Assembly: GCA_004173475.1 (NCBI GenBank)
Contig: SEBU01000001.1
Location: 186,001-250,000, forward strand
Reading direction: 5' to 3'
Source of the DNA: Gammaproteobacteria bacterium
GTDB lineage: Bacteria; Pseudomonadota; Gammaproteobacteria; Pseudomonadales; Cellvibrionaceae
DNA: 64,000 nucleotides
The notes under the pieces: generated by a model
What the model saw: the letters and a program-made list of their open reading frames with translations, nothing else
Told to the model about the DNA's origin: nothing
Database searches by the model: none
Made by a program: the position numbers and the translations under genes
Shown: piece after piece, positions 50,735 through 61,764 of the stretch
How the letters are laid out: each line of letters opens with the position of its first letter
How positions within the stretch are numbered: position 1 is the stretch's first letter

Positions 50735-51361
50735 GTGAGTAAAGATCTTCAAGAAATTACCCTTGCCCTCGCCGGTATTATTCAGGCAGTCGTCTTGGTA
50801 GAGCAAGCGGCCAAGACCGGGTACGTACAGCCGGACGCTTATAAATGCAGCATCGAAAGCTTATTTGATCTCAACCCGAGCAGCACCTTGGCCGTGTACG
50901 GAGGAAACCCGCAAAATCTGCGCCTTGGTTTGGAAGCCTTGCGAGACATGTTGAAAGGTCAACATAAACATCAAGACGCCATGCGCTATGGTTTAGCCGC
51001 CTTACATCTGCAAAAAAAATTAGCAGGCCGCAAAGATATGCTTGGCGTTATTGCTAGTCGTGTCGCGCAAGCCGCAACGCAAGCAGAGCATTTCTCCTCA
51101 ACACACGAAAATGTAATCGGCAATCTCGGCCAAATTTACAGTGAAACTATTAGTACTTTCCGTTTTCGCATTCAGGTGATGGGCGACTATAATTATTTGC
51201 AACAACCTCGCATTGCTAGCCAAATTCGCGCACTACTTTTATCAGCAATTCGCTCTGCAATGTTGTGGCGTCAAATAGGTGGTAATCGCTGGCAGCTTTT
51301 GTTTCAACGCAAAGCTATAGCGAATGTCGTGGATAATTTGTTACGCAGCTCAACTCATTAA
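50735..51361 (+). CDS. hflD: HflD family protein
   Basis: Membrane-associated helical protein; in E. coli it affects lambda lysogenisation by binding CII, and its housekeeping role is unclear. 208 residues, usual length, with LALAGIIQAVVLVEQAAKTG at the start, IESLFDLNP and YGLAALHLQKKL. It begins at GTG 50735 with GAGAG upstream. It lies between mnmA and purB, the conserved position, and is followed by a terminator. Confidence 0.93.
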   Translation: MSKDLQEITLALAGIIQAVVLVEQAAKTGYVQPDAYKCSIESLFDLNPSSTLAVYGGNPQNLRLGLEALRDMLKGQHKHQDAMRYGLAALHLQKKLAGRKDMLGVIASRVAQAATQAEHFSSTHENVIGNLGQIYSETISTFRFRIQVMGDYNYLQQPRIASQIRALLLSAIRSAMLWRQIGGNRWQLLFQRKAIANVVDNLLRSSTH

Positions 51362-51369
51362 AATTCACG

Positions 51370-51394
51370 AAACGCCTGAAAAATCAGGCGTTTT
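51370..51394 (+). terminator. Rho-independent terminator of mnmA-hflD
   Basis: AAACGCCTGA pairs with TCAGGCGTTT (four-base A loop), ending in TTTTC. Immediately behind the hflD stop. Confidence 0.85.
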
Positions 51395-51579
51395 CTATTA
51401 TCATAGCCACCTTCACGCCATCTAAAATACCGGAATATCCCACGGCAAGCTTGGCCAAAGGGTTAAAAAAATACAGAAATGCACAGCCCCAAGGCTACCG
51501 AACTTTTATCGATATAGTCCTGCCACCAGGATCAGATTGCATACCGCAGCCAGATTTTTATTTTATTACTTTTACTTGA

Positions 51580-52983
<1,404 letters not shown>

Positions 52984-52997
52984 GACCACAATTTGAA

Positions 52998-53028
52998 ATA
53001 AAGGGCTCTTAGGAGCCCTTTATTTTTT
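52998..53028 (+). terminator. Rho-independent terminator of purB
   Basis: ATAAAGGGCTC (52998-53008) pairs perfectly with GAGCCCTTTAT (53013-53023), loop TTAG, then a T run. Confidence 0.92.
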
Positions 53029-53123
53029 GTGTAAGTTCAAATATTGCATGCCGCAGGCGACTATGTAGCGACATACCTTCAACAATATTTTCAATAAACA
53101 ATTTTTAAAATCAGAGACAAAAA

Positions 53124-54275
53124 ATGACGACACCTTTGACCCATCTCGGGGATATGCCCATCCAAAAATTTCTGCTCGATTACTGGCAGAAAAAACCCTT
53201 ATTAATTCGCAACGCGTTTCCTAATTTTGAATCACCAATTGATGGTGATGAATTAGCGGGGTTGGCGCTTGAGGAAGAAGTTGAATCGCGCTTGGTTTTG
53301 GAGCATGGAAAAACTCCGTGGGAATTGCGCAACGGCCCCTTCGATGAAGATACCTTTGCAAAACTTCCAGAAAAAAATTGGACATTGCTAGTCCAAGCAG
53401 TAGATCAATGGGTGCCGGAAGTTAATTTGCTGTTGGATAATTTCCGTTTTATTCCCAACTGGCGATTGGACGACATCATGATCAGCTTCGCGCCCGACCA
53501 AGGCAGTGTAGGGCCACATTTTGATTATTATGATGTATTTTTATTGCAGGGTCTTGGCAAACGCCATTGGAAAATTGGGCAGAATTGCGATGTAAATTCC
53601 GCACACATCAAAGGAACTCAACTGCATATTTTGGAGAACTTTGAGACTCAGGATGAATGGGTGCTAGAACCGGGCGATATGCTTTATATTCCACCAGGCA
53701 TTGCGCATTGGGGTGTTGCACAAGGTGATTGCATGACCTATTCAATTGGCTTCCGTGCACCCAGTCATGCGTCGATTGTTGACGAGTTGAGTCACGATAT
53801 TGCGCAATCTTTAAATAACGATTTGCGCTTTAGCGACCCTTATTTAAAACTGCAAAAAAATCCCGGTGAAATTGGTACTGAAGCTATAGTTCAAATCCAG
53901 GACATTATTCAGCAGCATTTCACCGCTGAAAATATCGCGCACTGGTTTGGGAAACATATGACCGAACGCAAATACGGCCAAGACGATGTAGCCCATGAAG
54001 ACGAAATTATCGCGGATGATTGGCAAGCTGCATTAGCCGAAGGCAATATGCTTTGGCGTCACCCTGCAGCGCGCGTTGCCTTCCACACCCAAGGCAATGA
54101 AACGCAGCTATTTGCCGATGGCAGTGCAGTCCACTGCTCGCGCGCACTTGCAGAATTGGTCTGTAGCGAAGCGGAGATCAGCTGGGAGCAATTGAAACCG
54201 CTGGTTGAAGATTTATTTGATCGTGCGGCTATCACGCAGTTAATTAATCAAGAAACCTTATTGGTGGATGAGTAA
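53124..54275 (+). CDS. roxA: Ribosomal protein uL16 3-hydroxylase RoxA (YcfD), JmjC-type
   Basis: 2-oxoglutarate/Fe(II) oxygenase; E. coli YcfD hydroxylates an arginine of ribosomal protein L16. 383 residues, close to the E. coli length. Cupin/JmjC core with Fe ligands H132 and D134 (GPHFDYYDVF) and H195 (PGIAHWG), then the C-terminal dimerisation and winged-helix region. It follows purB; the GNAT gene is 18 bases downstream, so at least the next two genes may be co-transcribed. Confidence 0.93.
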   Translation: MTTPLTHLGDMPIQKFLLDYWQKKPLLIRNAFPNFESPIDGDELAGLALEEEVESRLVLEHGKTPWELRNGPFDEDTFAKLPEKNWTLLVQAVDQWVPEVNLLLDNFRFIPNWRLDDIMISFAPDQGSVGPHFDYYDVFLLQGLGKRHWKIGQNCDVNSAHIKGTQLHILENFETQDEWVLEPGDMLYIPPGIAHWGVAQGDCMTYSIGFRAPSHASIVDELSHDIAQSLNNDLRFSDPYLKLQKNPGEIGTEAIVQIQDIIQQHFTAENIAHWFGKHMTERKYGQDDVAHEDEIIADDWQAALAEGNMLWRHPAARVAFHTQGNETQLFADGSAVHCSRALAELVCSEAEISWEQLKPLVEDLFDRAAITQLINQETLLVDE

Positions 54276-54293
54276 TACGAATCGAATTTTGAT

Positions 54294-54728
54294 ATGACTT
54301 ACAACATTATTACCACGAATTGGCAAACTCATCGCGAGTTCCTACGGGAAATTCGTGACCAGGTTTTTATTCAGGAACAACAAGTCCCAGTTGCCGATGA
54401 GTGGGATGACAAAGACGAAACCGCTAAGCATTTTTTGGTGTTAGATAATGATGGAAAACCGGTGGGTTGTGCTCGTGTGTTGATTGAAAAAAATCTATTT
54501 CATATAGGTCGTGTTGCGGTATTAGCAAAATATCGCAAACTAGGTATTGGCCGCGAATTAATGCAGCATGTATTGCTTTGGTGTAGGCAACAAAATTCAG
54601 AACATAGTGTCTATTTGCATGCGCAAACGACTCGCATGGAATTTTACGAACATTTAGGCTTTGTAGCGCAAGGCGACATTTTTATGGATGCGGGGATTGA
54701 GCACATAGAAATGTGGTATCAACATTAA
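54294..54728 (+). CDS. GNAT family N-acetyltransferase
   Basis: 144-residue acetyltransferase of the ElaA/GCN5 type. Acetyl-CoA binding motif A reads IGRVAVLAKYRKLGIGRELM (R/QxxGxG part KYRKLGIG), and motif B ends in FYEHLGFVAQGD. FIQEQQVPVADEWD near the N-terminus is typical of this subgroup. 18 bases after roxA and 11 before the unknown gene. Substrate unknown. Confidence 0.9.
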   Translation: MTYNIITTNWQTHREFLREIRDQVFIQEQQVPVADEWDDKDETAKHFLVLDNDGKPVGCARVLIEKNLFHIGRVAVLAKYRKLGIGRELMQHVLLWCRQQNSEHSVYLHAQTTRMEFYEHLGFVAQGDIFMDAGIEHIEMWYQH

Positions 54729-54739
54729 GGAAATAACCT

Positions 54740-55240
54740 ATGAGCGAACTTTCAGCAATCAGCCCTGATTTATTTTTGTTGGACGGTTTACAAGATTTTC
54801 AAGAGCATTCAGTGAAACTGGTTACACAGGCGCGGCGCACTATTGCCATTTTAAGCCACGATTTGGACGCACCTATTTATGCCGAAGAAGCATTTGTTGC
54901 GGCACTGTCAGGCTTTGTTCGTAGCTCCCGCACGGCACAAGTTCAAATATTGGTAAGGGACACCAAACCGCTCGTTGAAACTGGCCATAAACTCGCCAAG
55001 CTGCATCAAAGACTCTCTAGCAAAATTTTATTGCGAAAGATCACTGTCGAACCGGATGATACAGAGATGGCGTTTATACTGTGCGATACAGATGCGTTGC
55101 TTTATAAAAATGATGATGCTGTCTATAAAGGATTTGCTAACTTCAATGCAGCCGTTGAAATAAAACGTTTACGTGACACATTTAATTACATATGGGAATA
55201 CGGCGAAGTTGAGCCCGAATTACAAATATTAAATATTTAA
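54740..55240 (+). CDS. Conserved unknown protein, coupled to GNAT
   Basis: 166 residues, soluble, no signal peptide or membrane segment. The pattern of an Ala/Ile/Leu core (ARRTIAILSHDLD, VQILVRDTKPLVETGHKLAKLHQRLS, FILCDTDALLYKN) recalls one half of the phospholipase D fold, but no HxK motif is present, so an enzyme of that kind is not supported. I recall a similar gene after the GNAT in Pseudomonas, which suggests a functional pair. AAGGAA precedes the ATG. Function not assigned. Confidence 0.8.
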   Translation: MSELSAISPDLFLLDGLQDFQEHSVKLVTQARRTIAILSHDLDAPIYAEEAFVAALSGFVRSSRTAQVQILVRDTKPLVETGHKLAKLHQRLSSKILLRKITVEPDDTEMAFILCDTDALLYKNDDAVYKGFANFNAAVEIKRLRDTFNYIWEYGEVEPELQILNI

Positions 55241-55512
55241 CGCCCCATTAGATTTCAGACTTTCTTGCAGCAATTACGCTTACAAATCTCACACAAAATA
55301 TAAATTTGCACTTTTCTTCGGGAAATAACGTAGTTTTAGGTTGCTGATTCCATTTTTATGCTTTATATATAGCTTCAATCCTTGTTAAGGTTGTTTTTAG
55401 CCTTGAAAAACAGGGGTTTTTGAGCACGACTGAGCTTCGCTTAATCAACCGATTAAACAGAGTGCTTACAGAATAAACAAATCCACGAACATCTACGATA
55501 AAGGAATCCACC

Positions 55513-55989
55513 ATGGTTGCCAAGAAAACTCCTGCTGCTAAACCAGCTGCTTCCAAAGCTGCACCAAAAGCCGCTGCTAAAGCTGCGCCGAAAGCTGCTG
55601 CGAAAAAAGCTCCTGCTGCTAAGGCTGCTCCAGCGAAAAAAGCACCCGTAGCCAAAGCTGCTCCCGCTGTTGTAAAACCTATCGCAGAACGTCAAAACAA
55701 AACCCAAATGTTGCAACAAATTGCTGATGCAACTGAATTGAGCAAAAAACAAGTTCAAGCTGTATTGGATGAATTGACTAACGTTATCGAAGGCCATGTT
55801 AAGAAGAAAGGTATCGGCGAGTTCGTTTTGCCAGGTCTGTTGAAAATTACCTGTGTTAAAAAGCCTGCTACTAAAGCGCGTAAAGGTATTAATCCTTTCA
55901 CTGGCGAAGAAGTTATGTTCAAAGCAAAACCAGCCAGCACAGCAGTTAAAGTTCGTCCATTGAAAAAGCTGAAAGAAATGGCTCTTTAA
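55513..55989 (+). CDS. HU-family DNA-binding protein with histone H1-like N-terminal tail
   Basis: 158-residue nucleoid protein. Residues 1-60 are a Lys/Ala/Pro-rich repeat of the PAAKAAPKAAAKK type, like AlgP or histone H1 tails; residues about 62-155 form an HU-type domain (QNKTQMLQQIADATELSKKQ, FVLPGLLKITCVKKPATKARKGINPFTGEE). The tail is expected to be disordered and to bind DNA through charge. AAGGA lies before the ATG, after a 270-base leader region. A terminator follows directly. It is not one of the standard HU alpha or beta genes. Confidence 0.9.
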   Translation: MVAKKTPAAKPAASKAAPKAAAKAAPKAAAKKAPAAKAAPAKKAPVAKAAPAVVKPIAERQNKTQMLQQIADATELSKKQVQAVLDELTNVIEGHVKKKGIGEFVLPGLLKITCVKKPATKARKGINPFTGEEVMFKAKPASTAVKVRPLKKLKEMAL

Positions 55990-56013
55990 TCGCCGAGCAA
56001 TTCTGTTTCACAA

Positions 56014-56038
56014 AAGACCCCGCATTGCGGGGTTTTTT
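56014..56038 (+). terminator. Rho-independent terminator of the HU-like gene
   Basis: CCCCGC (56018-56023) pairs with GCGGGG (56027-56032), loop ATT, followed by T6. Confidence 0.93.
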
Positions 56039-56079
56039 ATTGAGCGTAAATACTAAATATTAGCCTGGGTGAGCCGCAC

Positions 56080-56502
56080 TCACACAATCCTAAACCCTTC
56101 TCCTACCAACGCGTTTTGTAACCGCTTGATACGCTCAGCCAGTTCATCGTGGGTGTAAATTTTGGCGGGGACTTTGCCCCAAATCGGCTGTGGCCACGCA
56201 ATATCTTCTTCAAAACGCGCAATATGATGAACGTGCAATTGACGCACAACATTTCCCAATGCGGCGACATTCATTTTATGCGCGTCAAACAAACTTGTCA
56301 TGACTTCAGACAAACGACAGCTTTCACGCATTAGTTGCATTTGCTCCTCTTCGCTTAAATGATGAATTTCAAATACATCCTCCACCTGCGGCACCAAAAT
56401 ACACCAAGGATAATTAGCGTCTTTGCTTAGTAGCAATAACGACAATTCAAAACGCCCAATAACAATTGAATCTTCTGCCAAGCGGGGGTGAAGCTGGAAC
56501 AT
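56080..56502 (-). CDS. HIT domain protein
   Basis: Histidine-triad family protein, a nucleotide phosphate hydrolase or transferase type. 140 residues from ATG 56502 (MFQLHPRLAEDS); the frame extends 22 codons further without support. The triad region QLHVHHIARF has H90, H92 and H93; canonical spacing is HxHxH, here reading H-V-H-H, so the third position is shifted or replaced. N-terminal CWCILVPQ-like segment (YPWCILVPQV) fits the family. Convergent with the HU-like gene and divergent from proS. Confidence 0.88.
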   Translation of the reverse strand: MFQLHPRLAEDSIVIGRFELSLLLLSKDANYPWCILVPQVEDVFEIHHLSEEEQMQLMRESCRLSEVMTSLFDAHKMNVAALGNVVRQLHVHHIARFEEDIAWPQPIWGKVPAKIYTHDELAERIKRLQNALVGEGFRIV

Positions 56503-56634
56503 AGGGTTTACCTTTTTAGTTCTGTGAGAATCTCGCGCACTGGCAATTGGCGTCTGTACCAATTGCATTTAGCACCGTAGAATAAGCGCCTTAAAAAGCC
56601 CCCCATTATAGACATTTTACGAAGAAGACCATCT

Positions 56635-58362
56635 ATGCGTTCCAGTCGTTTTTTAATCGCAACCCTGAAAGAAACCCCTGCCGATGCTGAAGTAATTAGC
56701 CATCAACTCATGCTGCGTGCGGGAATGATCCGCAAGTTGGCATCAGGGCTTTACACATGGCTACCGCTTGGTTTACGTGTGTTGCGTAAAGTAGAAAAGA
56801 TTGTACGTAGTGAAATGGATAAATCCGGAGCGCAAGAAGTTTTAATGCCTGTTGTGCAGCCCGCAGAATTGTGGGAAGAATCTGGACGCTGGCAACAATA
56901 TGGTCCTGAATTATTACGTATCAACGATCGTCATAATCGTGGCTTCTGTCTCGGACCTACCCATGAAGAAGTCATCACCGACTTAATTCGCAATGAAATT
57001 AATAGCTACAAACAACTGCCTGCGAATTTTTATCAAATCCAAACCAAATTTCGCGATGAAGTGCGCCCGCGTTTCGGTGTAATGCGCTCACGGGAATTTA
57101 TTATGAAAGATGCCTATTCGTTTCATAACAGCACTGAATCGCTTCAGGAAACTTATGATGTAATGCATCAAACTTATTGCAATATTTTTACTCGCTTGGG
57201 TTTGCAATTCCGCCCTGTTTTGGCGGATACCGGCTCAATAGGCGGCGCTTTTTCACACGAGTTCCATGTATTAGCAGCGAGCGGTGAAGATGCAATCGTG
57301 TTTAGCAATGGTAGCGATTACGCCGCCAACACAGAAAAGGCGGAAGCTTTACCACCACAAACTCCGCGCCCTGCTCCACAGCATTTAATGAAGGAAGTAG
57401 CTACTCCCGGTGCGCATAGCATTGACGAAGTTTGCGCGTTTTTAAAGGTTGCTCCCGAACAAACGGTAAAAACGTTAGTTGTGTTGGGAGAAGCTCGCGA
57501 CGATAGATCTCAACCTTTGGTTGCATTGGTAATTCGCGGCGACCACGAACTCAATGAAATTAAAGCGGAAAAATTAACAGGCGTTGCATCGCCATTAACC
57601 TTCGCACCCGAAGTGCGAATCAAAGCTGAACTAGGCGTAAGTGTTGGGTCAATTGGCCCCGTTGGCTTGAACATTTCCGTTATCGTTGACCATGCTGCTG
57701 CGCAAGTTGCTGATTTTGTTTGCGGTGCGAATAAAGATGGATTTCATCTCACGGGCGTAAACTGGAGTCGCGACGCACAACTGACGCTAGTAGCTGACAT
57801 TCGCAATGTGGTTGCCGGTGACCCGAGCCCATGCGGTAAAGGCACACTGGAAATTAAACGCGGCATTGAAGTCGGTCATATTTTCCAACTTGGCACCAAA
57901 TATTCGGAAGCACTCAAAGCTCGCGTATTGGATGAAAACGGAAAAGAGCAAACCATGATTATGGGTTGTTATGGAATAGGCGTTACAAGGGTTGTTGCAG
58001 CTGCAATCGAACAAAATTTTGATGAGAACGGAATTATTTGGACAGACGCTATTGCACCCTTCCATGTTGCGATTGTGCCTATCAATATGAATAAATCTCC
58101 TGCCGTCGCTGAAAAAGCTGAAGCAATTTACGCGGAATTACAAGCTGCTGGAATTGACGTGTTATTTATGGACGATGAAAAAGCACGCTTGGGAGTGCAA
58201 CTCGCGAATACTGACTTAATCGGTATTCCACATCGCATCGTAATCGGGGATCGCGGTTTGGAAGCAGGAAATATTGAATACAAAGGGCGTCGCGACGCAG
58301 AAAAACAAGAAATTCCAGTTACAGATATCGTTGAGTTCTTGAAAGCGCGAATTAAGATTTAA
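56635..58362 (+). CDS. proS: Prolyl-tRNA synthetase, bacterial type
   Basis: Class II synthetase with an editing (INS) domain that removes mischarged Ala. 575 residues. Motif 2 region [18 protein letters not shown], a complete INS domain between about residues 225 and 400, motif 3 [12 protein letters not shown] and the anticodon-binding domain at the end. Starts 73 bases after the HIT gene start, on the opposite strand. Confidence 0.97.
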   Translation: MRSSRFLIATLKETPADAEVISHQLMLRAGMIRKLASGLYTWLPLGLRVLRKVEKIVRSEMDKSGAQEVLMPVVQPAELWEESGRWQQYGPELLRINDRHNRGFCLGPTHEEVITDLIRNEINSYKQLPANFYQIQTKFRDEVRPRFGVMRSREFIMKDAYSFHNSTESLQETYDVMHQTYCNIFTRLGLQFRPVLADTGSIGGAFSHEFHVLAASGEDAIVFSNGSDYAANTEKAEALPPQTPRPAPQHLMKEVATPGAHSIDEVCAFLKVAPEQTVKTLVVLGEARDDRSQPLVALVIRGDHELNEIKAEKLTGVASPLTFAPEVRIKAELGVSVGSIGPVGLNISVIVDHAAAQVADFVCGANKDGFHLTGVNWSRDAQLTLVADIRNVVAGDPSPCGKGTLEIKRGIEVGHIFQLGTKYSEALKARVLDENGKEQTMIMGCYGIGVTRVVAAAIEQNFDENGIIWTDAIAPFHVAIVPINMNKSPAVAEKAEAIYAELQAAGIDVLFMDDEKARLGVQLANTDLIGIPHRIVIGDRGLEAGNIEYKGRRDAEKQEIPVTDIVEFLKARIKI

Positions 58363-58418
58363 TGTTGTTGAGGATGAGTAAGTTCAATCCGATTCATTAA
58401 TTTTTTTAAAGTGGAATC

Positions 58419-58451
58419 GTAATTCCTAACCGACGTCGGTTTAGGAATTAC
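58419..58451. repeat. Large near-perfect palindrome downstream of proS
   Basis: GTAATTCCTAACCGAC (58419-58434) is mirrored by GTCGGTTTAGGAATTAC (58435-58451) with one unpaired A and no loop. There is no T run, so it is not a standard terminator. It lies between the convergent proS and RND genes. Confidence 0.7.
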
Positions 58452-58584
58452 GCAAACCAAAAATAAAAGCAATCGCTAGCACGAATCCATCTTTTTTAAA
58501 TGATAAAGCCTTTAGCCTATTCAATTTTAATCCTTTAGTTTTTGTTACCCAACCCTCTATTTATCTGGCTTCTATTATCCGAGC

Positions 58585-58603
58585 TTCTGTTTATCAAACA
58601 GAA
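58585..58603. other. Short hairpin upstream of the RND stop
   Basis: TTCTGTTT (58585-58592) pairs perfectly with AAACAGAA (58596-58603) around ATC. No T run on either strand; it may limit 3' decay of the RND mRNA, but this is a guess. Confidence 0.4.
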
Positions 58604-58645
58604 AATTGTTTGGTTAAAACGTACGCCGAAAGTATTCAATCTTCA

Positions 58646-61600
58646 TTAGTTGTCTATAGATTTAAACTGTTCAATTTGCCTATCGAGATTTTTACCGACC
58701 ACTTCTGGTGAGCCCGTATTTTTTGCCAATATGCTGTAGGCGACGGGTACTATAAACAAGGTAAAGAAAGTAGCCACTATCACGCCAGAAATAATCACCA
58801 CGCCTATAACGAAACGAGTTTCTGAACCGGCACCCGATGAAATAACCAGCGGCAAAGAACCCGCCACAGCGGTCAAACTGGTCATTATGATTGGGCGCAA
58901 GCGCGCAGACGCAGCCTCCAGTAATGCTTCGGTAAATTCCACACCGCGATCACGCAGCTGGTTAGTGAACTCTACAATCAAAATTCCATTTTTTGCTGCG
59001 AGTCCGATCAGCATAATCAAACCTATCTGCGAATATAAATTCAGAGTACTGCCAGTTATCAATAACCCGAACAGACCACCCGCAATCGCAAGCGGTACAC
59101 TCAACATGATTACAAAAGGGTGCACATAACTTTCAAATTGTGCCGCAAGCACAAGATAAGTGATCAGAATCCCTAAAATAAACATAAAAAACATAGAGCC
59201 GCTGGAGTTCTTGAAATCACGCGACATACCGCGATAGTCCACCGTGGCCGTTGGTGGCAAATGATCTTTCACCAGCTGATTAAGATAATCGAGCGAATCT
59301 CCGAGCGATAAATCATTCGTTAAACCCGCTTCCAATGTAATGGAGCGAATTCGATTGTACCGGTTCAGACGGCTTGCATCAGCCACCTCGGTAAGCGTTA
59401 CTACGCTCGCCAGAGGAATGAGTTGACCGCTACGCTCAGAACGCACGTACATATTTTCCAGGCTGGCTTTGGTGCGTTGTTCATCGCGCTCACCTTGAAT
59501 CAGCAAATCATATTCTTCGCCTTGTTCAATATAAGTCGTCACTTTTCGCGAGCCCAAAAGCGTCTCTAATGTGTGACCAATATTGCTAACACTTATACCG
59601 AGATCAGCGGCGCGGTTAGTGTCAACCTTTACTTCAACCTGAGGCTTTGTCTCTTTATAATCCCAATCAATACTCGTTAGGCCCGGATTCTTTTCATCAA
59701 TTTTTTCTAACAAAATGTCACGCCATTTCGCAAGTTCCTCGTAGGTTCCACCACCAATCACAAATCGCACCGGTTTCGATGATCCGCCTGCAAAACCTTG
59801 ACGCATCACGAGCGACGTCGTCACACCGGGCAAGTCACTCAATTTTTTTCGCATTTCATCCATGATTACAAATGCATTCCGACGCTGACTCCAATCATTT
59901 AATGCAACAATAAAACTTCCTCCGTTAAAACTTTCGAAAGTTCCGAAGGAACGAGGGGCGCGCACCAGCAAACGAGCAACTTCTCCTGACTCAACATAAG
60001 GTAAAAGGCGCTTTTCAATTTCATCCAGATAAGCTTCCATATAATCGTAGGTTGCGCCCTCTGGTCCATCCACATTTATAAAGAAGTTACCGCGATCTTC
60101 GCGAGGCGCGTACTCGCTGGGAATAAATATGGCCAGACCCACACAGGCGGCGAGCAAGCCCACAAAAGCAGCAACCGCGATCATTTTTTTACCGAGAGTT
60201 TTTACAATGACTCTTTTATAGCTATCGCGGAGTTGATGCATTTTTACATCAATGGTTGTCACCACTCTATTGTGGCGAGTTTCTTTGCGAAGAATTTTGG
60301 AGGCGAGCATAGGTGACAATGTCAAAGCGACCAGCGCGGAGAAACCCACCGAAGCAGCCATGGTCACTGCGAACTCTGAGAATAGCCTGCCCACGTCCCC
60401 TTGAACAAAAACGATAGGAATAAAAATAGAAATTAATACCATTGTCGTTGCTATCACAGCGAAGCCAACTTCGCGCACGCCGTCGTAAGCCGCCAGTAAA
60501 ATAGGTTTACCTTTTTCTTCAATGTGGCGAACTATATTTTCAAGCACGACAATTGCGTCATCCACCACGAGGCCAATAGCTAACACTAAGGCTAGCAGCG
60601 TCAACATGTTCACCGAATAATTCATTGCTGCAAGCACAGTGAAGGTCGCGACTATGGATACAGGAACCGCAACGGCGGGAATTAGCATAGCTCGCACGCT
60701 ACCGAGGAAAAGATAAATTATCAGCACAACCAGAAACACGGCGAGAACAAGCGTGATGTAAACTTCGTGAATAGCACGCTCAATAAAAATAGCGCTGTTA
60801 AAACTTTCATCCATGCTCATGCCTTTGGGCAGAGTGGCATTCATATTTTCCCGTTGTTTCTGCACACCGTGGGCCACATCTAAAGTATTTGCCGTAGACT
60901 GCTTGATAATACCTATGCCCACCTGGGCAACACCGTTACCGCGATATAAATTGCGGTCCTCAACGGTGCCTTTTTCAACTGTTGCAATATCACCCAAGCG
61001 AATTAGATGTTCGCCCTCCCCCGCCTTTACGGTTAATTGCGAAAATTGCTCTTGAGTGCGATAAGTTCGCGCCATACGCACAGTGAATTGGCGTTCTTGC
61101 GACTCGATACTACCCGCTGGTAATTCCACGTTTTCTGCACGGAGCGCGCGCTCAACATCGTCAACCGTTAAATTATGCGCGGCAAGTTTTTTTCGGTCGA
61201 GCCATACGCGCATTGCGTAGCGCTGCTCACCGCCAATTCGCACTCGCGCCACACCTTCAACGGAAGAAAATTTGTCGACAACATAACGCTTGGCATAATC
61301 GGATAGTTCAGGCACCGACATGTTATCGCCAACGAGACTCATCCAGATAATCACATCATCATCGGAATTAATTTTTTGCACTTCGGGTGCCAAGGCTTCT
61401 TCAGGTAACGAACCGACAGCACCGGAAATTTTATCGCGCACATCGTTCGCTGCTGCTTCAATATCGTGTTCAACATTAAAAATGATGGTGATATTAGAAA
61501 CTCCGTTTTCACTACTCGATTCGATATCGCGAATACCTTCAACCCCTGCGATACGATCCTCCAAAGGTTTTGTAATACGAGTTTCAACAATATTGGCAGC

Positions 61601-61762
61601 TGCGCCAGGGTAACTGGTGCGAATGGATACTATAGGCGGATCAATATTGGGATATTCACGCAGCGACAACCGATCAAACGCGAGAATGCCGAAGGCGACT
61701 AGCAATAATGAAATAACTGACGCAAAAACCGGGCGTCGAATTGAAACATCCGAGAGCATCAT
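58646..61762 (-). CDS. RND multidrug efflux transporter (HAE1 family)
   Basis: AcrB/MexF-type inner-membrane proton antiporter of a tripartite pump. 1038 residues with the twelve-helix, two-large-periplasmic-loop plan. Proton-relay aspartates D401/D402 in VVDDAIVVLEN of helix 4 are present, as are the N-terminal DVSIRRPVFASVISLLL and the GEQRYAMRVWLDR porter-domain segment. It starts two bases after its adaptor gene, so the two are coupled. No outer-membrane channel gene is next to it; the pump may use a shared TolC or OprM. Drug or solute unknown. Confidence 0.93.
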   Translation of the reverse strand: MMLSDVSIRRPVFASVISLLLVAFGILAFDRLSLREYPNIDPPIVSIRTSYPGAAANIVETRITKPLEDRIAGVEGIRDIESSSENGVSNITIIFNVEHDIEAAANDVRDKISGAVGSLPEEALAPEVQKINSDDDVIIWMSLVGDNMSVPELSDYAKRYVVDKFSSVEGVARVRIGGEQRYAMRVWLDRKKLAAHNLTVDDVERALRAENVELPAGSIESQERQFTVRMARTYRTQEQFSQLTVKAGEGEHLIRLGDIATVEKGTVEDRNLYRGNGVAQVGIGIIKQSTANTLDVAHGVQKQRENMNATLPKGMSMDESFNSAIFIERAIHEVYITLVLAVFLVVLIIYLFLGSVRAMLIPAVAVPVSIVATFTVLAAMNYSVNMLTLLALVLAIGLVVDDAIVVLENIVRHIEEKGKPILLAAYDGVREVGFAVIATTMVLISIFIPIVFVQGDVGRLFSEFAVTMAASVGFSALVALTLSPMLASKILRKETRHNRVVTTIDVKMHQLRDSYKRVIVKTLGKKMIAVAAFVGLLAACVGLAIFIPSEYAPREDRGNFFINVDGPEGATYDYMEAYLDEIEKRLLPYVESGEVARLLVRAPRSFGTFESFNGGSFIVALNDWSQRRNAFVIMDEMRKKLSDLPGVTTSLVMRQGFAGGSSKPVRFVIGGGTYEELAKWRDILLEKIDEKNPGLTSIDWDYKETKPQVEVKVDTNRAADLGISVSNIGHTLETLLGSRKVTTYIEQGEEYDLLIQGERDEQRTKASLENMYVRSERSGQLIPLASVVTLTEVADASRLNRYNRIRSITLEAGLTNDLSLGDSLDYLNQLVKDHLPPTATVDYRGMSRDFKNSSGSMFFMFILGILITYLVLAAQFESYVHPFVIMLSVPLAIAGGLFGLLITGSTLNLYSQIGLIMLIGLAAKNGILIVEFTNQLRDRGVEFTEALLEAASARLRPIIMTSLTAVAGSLPLVISSGAGSETRFVIGVVIISGVIVATFFTLFIVPVAYSILAKNTGSPEVVGKNLDRQIEQFKSIDN

Positions 61763-61764
61763 AA

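Noticed and set aside
55513-55690. Tandem repeat that could be a CRISPR or satellite
   Set aside because: It is an in-frame AAK/PAK coding repeat without spacers; no CRISPR array is present in the window.
55356-55797. Two minus-strand frames antisense to the HU-like gene
   Set aside because: They are shadows of the Lys/Ala repeat and read as Ala/Gly/Phe or Ser/Phe low complexity.
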